DNA of 5,014 nucleotides from Spirochaetaceae bacterium (GTDB taxonomy: Bacteria; Spirochaetota; Spirochaetia; DSM-27196; SKKC01): NCBI GenBank assembly GCA_003552745.1, contig PUOG01000202.1, positions 1 to 5,014 on the forward strand, given 5' to 3'. How positions within the stretch are numbered: position 1 is the stretch's first letter; each line of letters begins with the position of its first letter. The notes under the pieces were generated by a model. That model ran no database searches. It had not been told where the DNA came from and saw only the letters and a list, made by a program, of their open reading frames with translations. Position numbers and translations under genes: made by a program. Of the stretch, positions 1 through 5,014 are shown in pieces.

Positions 1-3000
1 GGGGCCGGTAGCGTCCCCTCGACGCGTGCCGGCGGATTCCCTCGGGCGCGTGCCGGCAGCCACTCGCCGTTTGCCTGCACCCGCCCGTGGTCGCCCGCTA
101 CCGGCCTCGCGGTGCAAACCTGCACCAGCCCGCCCGCGGGTATATGCGCGGAGTGCGGCGGCCGTGTGTCCCGTACCGCCGGCGACGAGATCGGCGGGCG
201 TTCCGACATCAACCAGGAGGCCACCCTCCGCCCCGCCTTCGGGACCGATATCGATGATGTGGTCGCACGTCGCAATCACGTCGAGATTGTGCTCGATGAC
301 CACGACGCTGTTACCGCGTTCAATAAGACTACGCAGCGCACGCTGCAAGCGATGCACGTCCTGTGCATGGAGACCGGTGGTCGGCTCGTCGAGCAGGAAA
401 AGCGCTCGCCCTGCGTCGTCGCCGCGCTTCCCGTTCCGGCCGGCGACGGTCATGTATGCGGCGAGCTTCAGCCGCTGAGCCTCCCCTCCGGAGAGGGTTG
501 GAACCGGCTGGCCGAGGGTTACATACTCCAGGCCGACATCCACCAGCGGGGCAAGACGCCGCAGCACCGGCTCGTCGTCGGCAAAGAAGCGCGTGGCATC
601 GGCGACCGGCATGGAGAGCAGGTCGGCGATCGTCGCGCCGGACATACCGCTGCCGGCGGCGGCCAGCACGGTGACATCGAGGATTTCCTGCCGGTAGCGC
701 GTTCCTGAGCAGTCCGGACAACGGAGATAGACATCACTCAGAAACTGCATCTCGATGTGCTCGAATCCGGTTCCGTTGCACGTCGGACAACGTCCGTTTC
801 CCGAATTGAAGCTGAAGGTGCCGGCCGTGTATCCGCGTTCGACCGAGCGCGGGGCGACGGCGAATCGCTTGCGGATCTCGTCGAACGCCCCCACATAGCT
901 TGCGGGATTCGACCGCGCCGTCTTCCCGATACTCGACTGATCGACAAGCACAACTCGATCGACGTGATCCGCGCCGCCGATCGACTCGTGCTCACCCGGC
1001 GATTCACTCGGCTCCCCCTTCGTCTTGAGTATCGCCCGGTACATCGTTTCTTCGACGAGTGTGCTCTTTCCGCTCCCGGAGACGCCCGTCACGCACACGA
1101 GCCTGCCGAGCGGTATGGAGACTGCGTCGATGCGCAGATTGTGCTGTCGTGGTTTCCGGATGGTGATGGTCGGATGCTCGCTGAGCGCCGGCCGTTCGGC
1201 GGAGTGCGGCTGCGTGCCGCCGGCGAACGCGTCCCAACCGCCCCGGCTCTCGCCACCGGCGGCTCTTCCGTTTCCGTCCATCCGGGAATCGGTCACCGTG
1301 TCGGCGCCACCCATCCAGCGGCCGGTCGCGGTGTCCGCCCGCGTCAGCGCCGCGGGCGTACCCTCGAACACCACCTGCCCGCCGTCGCTTCCGGCGCCCG
1401 GACCGAGCTCCACGATCCGGTCGGCGGCCGCGATTAACTGCGGGTCGTGCTCGACCACGAGCAGCGTGTTTCCGCTCTCGCAGAGGCGGCGCAGAATCGA
1501 GACGAGTCGATCGATATCACGCGAATGCAGCCCGATGCTCGGCTCGTCGAGGACGAATAGAGTGTTGGTCAGCCGCGTGCCGAGAGCAGTGGTCAGGTTG
1601 ATGCGCTGGACCTCTCCGCCGCTCAGCGTTCGCGATTGGCGGTCGAGCGTCAGGTATCCGACACCGACGTCGGTCAGGTACGAGAGCCGGGTGCGGATCT
1701 CATCGAGTACAAGTTGGCCGGCGGCATCGTGCCCGCCGGGCGGTTCATACGCATCGAAGAAGGTGCGTACATCATCGATCGGCATCATATTGACGTCGTG
1801 CATCGAACGTCCGTCGATCTTCCACTGGAGCGACTCCGGCTTAAGGCGGGCGCCGCCGCATGCGGCACAGCGCCGGTAGGCGCGGTAGCGGGAGAGGAGC
1901 ACGCGAATGTGCATCTTGTAACTTCTCGACTCGAGCCAGTCGAAGAAGCGGCGCACGCCGTACCAGACGCCGTCGTCCCAATCACCCTCGCCTTCGATCA
2001 CCCATTCACGACTCTCATCATCGAGCTCGCCCCACGGCACATCGGTCGGTACACCACGCTTGCGTGCAAACCGGAGCAGGTCGTCCCTGCACTCGGAGTA
2101 GCTCTTGCTTTCCCAGACGCGAACCGCGCCGTCGGAAAGGCTCTTCCGTTCATCCGGGATTACGAGCTCGTAATCGATACCCATGGTCCGGCCGAAACCG
2201 CGACAGGTCGGACACGCGCCGATCGGCGAGTTGAACGAAAAGGTGTTCGGCACGGGGTCGGAGTACTCTATGTCGCAACTCGGGCAGTGCAGATCGCCGG
2301 AGTACAGAACGGTCGGTCCATCGATGAACGCGACGTGGCACCTCCCATCGCCGTGGAGCAGCGCGGTTTCAATCGCTTCGCGCCAGCGTTCGGCGTTTGT
2401 GCGATATAGTTTCAACCGGTCCTGGACGACGCTGATCGCGGTTTCCGTTTCCTCGTGAATGCGATGATACCCTTGCTCGGCAAGCACCGCTCGTATGTCG
2501 TCGACGGATCGGTTACCGGGCACTCGGACGGTGAAGAGCACCATGCCGCGCGCGCCGGAGGCGAGCTCACCGGTGTCGAGACGGGCGAGAAGGTCGCTCC
2601 AGACGCTGTCGGGTGTATCGCGGCGAACCTTCCGGTCACAGCCGCGGCAATGAAGCTCGGCGTGGTGCGACCAGAGCAGCTTCAGATGGTCGGCGAGCTC
2701 GGTCATGGTACCGACGGTAGAACGCGAGGTGCGTACCGGGTTGGTCTGGTCTACGGCGATCGCCGGCGGAATGCCGTCGATCGATTCAACCTGCGGCTTG
2801 TCCATCCGTTCGAGAAACTGCCTGGTGTACGCCGAAAAGGTCTCCACGTAACGGCGCTGACCTTCGGCGTACACGGTATCGAAAGCAAGGCTCGACTTCC
2901 CGGAGCCGCTCAATCCGGTTACCACGGTGATCTCGCCGATCGGAATGTCCAGGTTTATCGATCGCAAGTTGTTGCGGTAGGCGCCGCGAACACGAATAAC

Positions 3001-3030
3001 GTCCTGCACAGTGGAGAAGAATGTAGCCAT
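1..3030 (-). CDS. uvrA: UvrA-family excinuclease ABC subunit A (3' end outside window)
   Basis: UvrA is the damage-sensing ATPase of nucleotide excision repair; it loads UvrB on DNA in the cytoplasm. I read 1010 codons without a stop. ABC module 1 has Walker A GLSGSGKSS (39-47), DQTNPVRTSRSTVGT (94-108), zinc cysteines C249/C252/C273/C276, a CAAC pair (388/391), signature LSGGEVQR (469-476), Walker B LFVLDEP (491-497) and VEHD (526-529). Module 2 has Walker A GVSGSGKST (649-657), zinc cysteines C748/C751/C771/C774, LSGGEAQR (846-853), LFLLDEP (877-883) and IEHN (912-915). Residues about 132-246, where UvrB binds in family members, are present but divergent, so this is not a UvrA2 lacking that domain. 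A Gly-rich linker spans about 574-619. UvrA usually ends near residue 940-950; this one continues in a basic tail. An in-frame TGA at 3048-3046 bounds the start. ATG 3030 is listed, but GTG 3009 fits the E. coli N-terminus better. Family assignment is very secure; a role as the main UvrA or a paralogue is open. Confidence 0.96.
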   Translation of the reverse strand, partial: MATFFSTVQDVIRVRGAYRNNLRSINLDIPIGEITVVTGLSGSGKSSLAFDTVYAEGQRRYVETFSAYTRQFLERMDKPQVESIDGIPPAIAVDQTNPVRTSRSTVGTMTELADHLKLLWSHHAELHCRGCDRKVRRDTPDSVWSDLLARLDTGELASGARGMVLFTVRVPGNRSVDDIRAVLAEQGYHRIHEETETAISVVQDRLKLYRTNAERWREAIETALLHGDGRCHVAFIDGPTVLYSGDLHCPSCDIEYSDPVPNTFSFNSPIGACPTCRGFGRTMGIDYELVIPDERKSLSDGAVRVWESKSYSECRDDLLRFARKRGVPTDVPWGELDDESREWVIEGEGDWDDGVWYGVRRFFDWLESRSYKMHIRVLLSRYRAYRRCAACGGARLKPESLQWKIDGRSMHDVNMMPIDDVRTFFDAYEPPGGHDAAGQLVLDEIRTRLSYLTDVGVGYLTLDRQSRTLSGGEVQRINLTTALGTRLTNTLFVLDEPSIGLHSRDIDRLVSILRRLCESGNTLLVVEHDPQLIAAADRIVELGPGAGSDGGQVVFEGTPAALTRADTATGRWMGGADTVTDSRMDGNGRAAGGESRGGWDAFAGGTQPHSAERPALSEHPTITIRKPRQHNLRIDAVSIPLGRLVCVTGVSGSGKSTLVEETMYRAILKTKGEPSESPGEHESIGGADHVDRVVLVDQSSIGKTARSNPASYVGAFDEIRKRFAVAPRSVERGYTAGTFSFNSGNGRCPTCNGTGFEHIEMQFLSDVYLRCPDCSGTRYRQEILDVTVLAAAGSGMSGATIADLLSMPVADATRFFADDEPVLRRLAPLVDVGLEYVTLGQPVPTLSGGEAQRLKLAAYMTVAGRNGKRGDDAGRALFLLDEPTTGLHAQDVHRLQRALRSLIERGNSVVVIEHNLDVIATCDHIIDIGPEGGAEGGLLVDVGTPADLVAGGTGHTAAALRAYTRGRAGAGLHREAGSGRPRAGAGKRRVAAGTRPRESAGTRRGDATGP

Positions 3031-3049
3031 GCCAAAGCTACGGTGTCAA
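3020..3049 (-). promoter_or_regulatory. Candidate promoter for uvrA overlapping its annotated start
   Basis: On the minus strand TTGACA (3049-3044) is followed after 18 bases by TACATT (3025-3020), four of six matches to TATAAT. The ATG at 3030 lies in the spacer. A transcript from this promoter would begin near 3013, below that ATG, and just above the in-frame GTG at 3009. If the promoter is real, translation would begin at the GTG on a nearly leaderless message; if ATG 3030 is the start, the promoter must lie further upstream. The motif match may be chance. Confidence 0.35.
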
Positions 3050-3081
3050 AGCGGAACGACGATCGCGGCCCTCGGCCGACA

Positions 3082-3109
3082 AAACGCGTGTCACGAAACG
3101 CGTGTCACG
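3082..3109. repeat. Perfect 14-bp tandem direct repeat (two copies)
   Basis: AAACGCGTGTCACG occurs twice head to tail, at 3082-3095 and 3096-3109, with no mismatch. Each unit ends in CGTGTCACG, which is itself a palindrome around a central base (CGTG-T-CACG). The second copy ends one base before a TTGACA hexamer at 3111-3116. The repeat is plainly visible. That it is a paired protein-binding site for rnr, uvrA or both is inferred from its position; the protein is unknown. A simple duplication without function is the alternative. Confidence 0.9.
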
Positions 3110-3110
3110 T

Positions 3111-3140
3111 TTGACAGGCGTGCAACAAATTGCGTAATCT
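3111..3140 (+). promoter_or_regulatory. Candidate sigma-70-type promoter for rnr
   Basis: A perfect TTGACA at 3111-3116 is followed after 18 bases by TAATCT at 3135-3140, which matches TATAAT at only three of six positions. It points toward the RNase gene and would give a start near 3147 and a leader of about 200 bases. The -35 match is strong, the -10 weak, so this is a candidate only. A second TTGACA at 3153-3158 has no acceptable -10 partner. Confidence 0.4.
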
Positions 3141-3209
3141 ACTCTTCGAAGTTTGACATCGCTTCCCGCGTCGTCCCTGACGCACTATTCGCTCTACGGC
3201 TCGGCAGTT

Positions 3210-3223
3210 TTCCTGCACAGGAA
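3210..3223. repeat. Short inverted repeat TTCCTG-CA-CAGGAA
   Basis: Perfect 6-base arms flank a 2-base centre, a layout typical of a dimeric repressor site rather than an RNA hairpin, because the loop is too small. It lies in the proposed leader of rnr, about 130 bases before the start codon. No regulator can be named; short palindromes also arise by chance. Confidence 0.4.
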
Positions 3224-3269
3224 TACAACGCGACCTTTCTCCACTGTCTCGAAGGTTCAAAACGAACAG

Positions 3270-3291
3270 CGTGGACTTGTCTCCGTCCACG
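3270..3291. repeat. Inverted repeat CGTGGAC-N8-GTCCACG
   Basis: Seven-base perfect arms at 3270-3276 and 3285-3291 surround an 8-base loop (TTGTCTCC). In RNA from either strand this can form a GC-rich stem-loop; in DNA it could be an operator. There is no T-run after the arm on either strand, so an intrinsic terminator is unlikely. It sits 63 bases before the rnr ATG at 3355, inside the proposed leader, where a hairpin could affect translation or message stability. That role is inferred. Confidence 0.5.
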
Positions 3292-3340
3292 AACTTCGCG
3301 ACACTGATGAGCCTTGCCGGGTCACGCTTCGATTACACAC

Positions 3341-3344
3341 AGGA
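3341..3344 (+). promoter_or_regulatory. Shine-Dalgarno-like AGGA before rnr
   Basis: AGGA ends 10 bases before ATG 3355. The spacing is slightly long but usable, and it is the main reason for choosing this start. The in-frame ATG at 3307, which would add 16 residues (beginning MSLAGSRF), has no purine-rich site in front of it. Confidence 0.55.
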
Positions 3345-3354
3345 CAGAAACGAA

Positions 3355-5014
3355 ATGGCAGAGAACAAAGAGAACAGAGAAAAGACTAACAGCGACAGGA
3401 AACGTGGCCGGCGCCGAGGATCGTCCGATTCACGACGGAAGCAACCGTCGAGGTCCGAACAGAGCTCCGGTCGTAAACGACGCACGAGAAGAGCAGACTC
3501 CCAACGGGACGGCACGGATCGGCCGCAACGGCGCGAGCAACAGGAAAGACCTCTTCAACGCATCGACGGCGACATCACCGTCACTTCGAAAGGGTTCGGG
3601 TTCGTGCAGGTGACCGACGGCCCGGATATCTTCGTGCATCGTGACAATCTCGGCACTGCTCTCGAAGGTGATCGGGTGCGTGTCGAGGTTTTTTCCGGAT
3701 CAGCTAAACACAAGCCGGCCGGACGCGTGATCGAGGTCGTAAACCGCGTCGAACACCCGGTCGTCGGCGTGTTCCGCAAGAGCCGCGACGGCGGCGGAGA
3801 GATATTCCCGAGCGACGATCGTATCGTCTCGAGCTTTCTGATTCCGGCTGCCGAGGTGAAACGTTCGGGACTCGGCCGCAGACTGCGCAACAACGTGGTG
3901 GTGAAAGCGTCGTTCAGCGAATGGCACTCTCCGACGCAGAAGCCGACTGCACATCTCGAAGCGGTGATCGGCAAGCCGAACGAGCCCGGAATCGATGTGA
4001 AGATCATAGCGCTCTCTCGCGGATTGCGCCTCGACTTCCCCGAGGAGGTGGAAGCGGAAGCGTCGAAGCTCGCCTTGCCCGATATGCGACGCGAGAAGCG
4101 GCGCCGTCTCGACATTACCCGTCGCACCACATTCACGATCGACCCCGACGATGCGCAAGATTTCGATGACGCGCTGAGTGTCCGTCAGCTCGACAGCGGA
4201 CTGTTCGAGATCGGAGTGCATATCGCCGACGTGACCTCGCTCGTGCGCGAGGGCGGTCCGATCGATATCGAAGCGCGGCGTCGCGCGACATCGGTGTACT
4301 TCGTAAAGGAAGTGCTTCCCATGCTGCCGGAGAAGCTATCGAACGATCTCTGCAGTCTGAAACCGAAAACCGAACGCCTCGCCTATTCATGTTTCATCAC
4401 GGTGGACTCACTGGGCAATGTACACAATAGCGAGGTACGCGAGACGGTAATTGAGAGTGACTACCGGCTGACGTATACCGACGCGCAGCAGATACTGGAA
4501 GGACGACCGCACGAGGTCGCCCGCGATCTGCACACGCTACAACTGCTCGCGCGGGCTATTCGAGCAGCCCGTGAGAGAAGCGGTAGCATCGATTTCGACC
4601 TACCGAGCCCGGTGATCACCCTCGACCGCGATGGAATCCCGGCGGAGATCACCAGAGCCGAGCGCAGTGAATCGCAACGCTTGATCGAGGAGCTCATGCT
4701 GCTGGCCAATCGCCAAATCGCCGGGTCGATCTTTCGCTCCGGCCGGAGGAAGGCGTTCGTCTACCGGATCCACGAACACCCCTCCCCCGAGGATGTCGCA
4801 ACCCTGCAAACGGTGCTTGAGAACCTCGGAATACCGCTTACAATTCCGGAGGAAGTCTCGCCGGAAGACTTCAGCCGCATTCTCGATGTCGTAGAGAGCC
4901 TCGACGTGCGCGACTTCGTCGAACGAATCGCGCTGCGATCGATGACGAAGGCGATCTACTCGATCGACAACGTCGGACATTTCGGACTCGCATTCGACGC
5001 ATATACGCACTTCA
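3355..5014 (+). CDS. rnr: Ribonuclease R (RNB/VacB-family 3'-5' exoribonuclease), 3' end outside window
   Basis: RNase R degrades structured RNA from the 3' end in the cytoplasm, acting in mRNA decay and rRNA/tRNA quality control. The 553 codons in view begin with a disordered, Arg/Lys-rich tail (about 1-68). A first cold-shock-like domain follows with KGFGFV (79-84) and DIFVH (91-95), then a second (about 135-225, with GEIFPSDDR-like sequence). The RNB domain begins near 250 and has the metal-binding aspartates in IDPDDAQDFDDA (D263, D269, D271, D272), VHIAD (288-292), MLPEKLSNDLCSL (323-335), EELMLLAN (445-452) and RIHEHP (471-476). The window stops at AYTHF, immediately before the TSPIRRYPDL-type motif known in the family; the S1 domain should follow. 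The two cold-shock domains and RIHEHP fit RNase R better than RNase II. All catalytic residues visible here are intact. Start: ATG 3355 with AGGA upstream; ATG 3307 is a possible alternative. Confidence 0.95.
   Translation, partial: MAENKENREKTNSDRKRGRRRGSSDSRRKQPSRSEQSSGRKRRTRRADSQRDGTDRPQRREQQERPLQRIDGDITVTSKGFGFVQVTDGPDIFVHRDNLGTALEGDRVRVEVFSGSAKHKPAGRVIEVVNRVEHPVVGVFRKSRDGGGEIFPSDDRIVSSFLIPAAEVKRSGLGRRLRNNVVVKASFSEWHSPTQKPTAHLEAVIGKPNEPGIDVKIIALSRGLRLDFPEEVEAEASKLALPDMRREKRRRLDITRRTTFTIDPDDAQDFDDALSVRQLDSGLFEIGVHIADVTSLVREGGPIDIEARRRATSVYFVKEVLPMLPEKLSNDLCSLKPKTERLAYSCFITVDSLGNVHNSEVRETVIESDYRLTYTDAQQILEGRPHEVARDLHTLQLLARAIRAARERSGSIDFDLPSPVITLDRDGIPAEITRAERSESQRLIEELMLLANRQIAGSIFRSGRRKAFVYRIHEHPSPEDVATLQTVLENLGIPLTIPEEVSPEDFSRILDVVESLDVRDFVERIALRSMTKAIYSIDNVGHFGLAFDAYTHF

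Larger units (their letters stand above)
3031..3354. other. Divergent intergenic control region between uvrA and rnr
   Basis: These 324 bases separate two start codons that face away from each other, so promoters for both genes should lie here or just inside the genes. I found a 14-bp tandem repeat, TTGACA hexamers on both strands and two short inverted repeats, listed separately. Short open frames exist (for example about 60 codons on the minus strand from 3290), but they have no recognisable domain, no convincing ribosome binding site, and overlap the candidate regulatory elements. I see no tRNA, no recognisable riboswitch and no terminator with a T-run, as expected for a divergent pair. 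Confidence 0.8.

Noticed and set aside
361..480. Possible frameshift in uvrA module 2, where the spacing between signature and Walker B is longer than usual
   Set aside because: The same frame reads correctly on both sides (LSGGEAQR, then LFLLDEP), so the extra residues are a small in-frame insertion.
757..2409. Long plus-strand open frames opposite uvrA
   Set aside because: They are antisense shadows of a GC-rich gene; the minus strand carries every UvrA motif in one continuous frame.
3255..3267. GTTC-N5-GAAC as a possible LexA/SOS box for uvrA
   Set aside because: The half-sites are in the opposite order to the Gram-positive box (GAAC-N4-GTTC) and the spacing is wrong; no CTG-N10-CAG box with the right flanks was seen by eye either.
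3105..3290. Minus-strand open frame of about 61 codons between the two genes
   Set aside because: No recognisable domain, no clear ribosome binding site, and it overlaps the repeat and promoter candidates. Composition looks like chance reading of GC-rich DNA.
3270..3291. Intrinsic terminator
   Set aside because: The stem is suitable, but no T-run follows on either strand and both neighbouring genes point away from it.
3153..3389. Plus-strand open frame of 78 codons running into rnr
   Set aside because: It needs a TTG start that lies in a TTGACA hexamer, overlaps the rnr start in another frame and shows no family resemblance.
3555..4221. Long minus-strand open frames opposite rnr
   Set aside because: Antisense shadows of rnr; the plus strand carries the cold-shock and RNB motifs.

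Overview
The window holds two large housekeeping-type genes that point away from each other across one intergenic region of about 320 bases. DNA is GC-rich (by eye about 60 %), coding is dense, and both genes run off the window. Nothing identifies the species. The gene families are bacterial, and the basic, charged N-terminal tail of the RNase and the UvrA sequence type fit several high-GC Gram-negative lineages, but I cannot choose among them.

Left part (1-3030, minus strand): a UvrA-family excinuclease ATPase, complete at the N-terminus and open at the window edge. Both ABC ATPase modules and all the cysteine pairs are present. It belongs to a UvrA sequence type that differs from the E. coli-like one (TNPVRTSRSTVGT in place of the usual KTTSxNPRSTVGT), and it carries a basic Arg/Gly/Ala-rich C-terminal tail.

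Middle (3031-3354): the divergent control region. It contains a perfect 14-bp tandem duplication directly upstream of a TTGACA hexamer facing the RNase gene, two small inverted repeats, and a TTGACA/TACATT pair facing uvrA that overlaps the start of its coding region. No RNA gene or credible small protein was found here.

Right part (3355-5014, plus strand): the first 553 codons of an RNase R/VacB-family 3'-5' exoribonuclease, with a basic tail, two cold-shock-like domains and most of the RNB catalytic domain. The window ends just before the expected last RNB motif and the S1 domain.

The two genes do not act in one pathway: one serves DNA damage recognition, the other RNA decay and quality control. 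Their only visible link is the shared control region. I see no mobile element, CRISPR array, phage gene or defence system, and no evidence of a new biological system. The points of real interest are the uvrA start/promoter overlap, the tandem operator-like repeat and the unusual protein tails.
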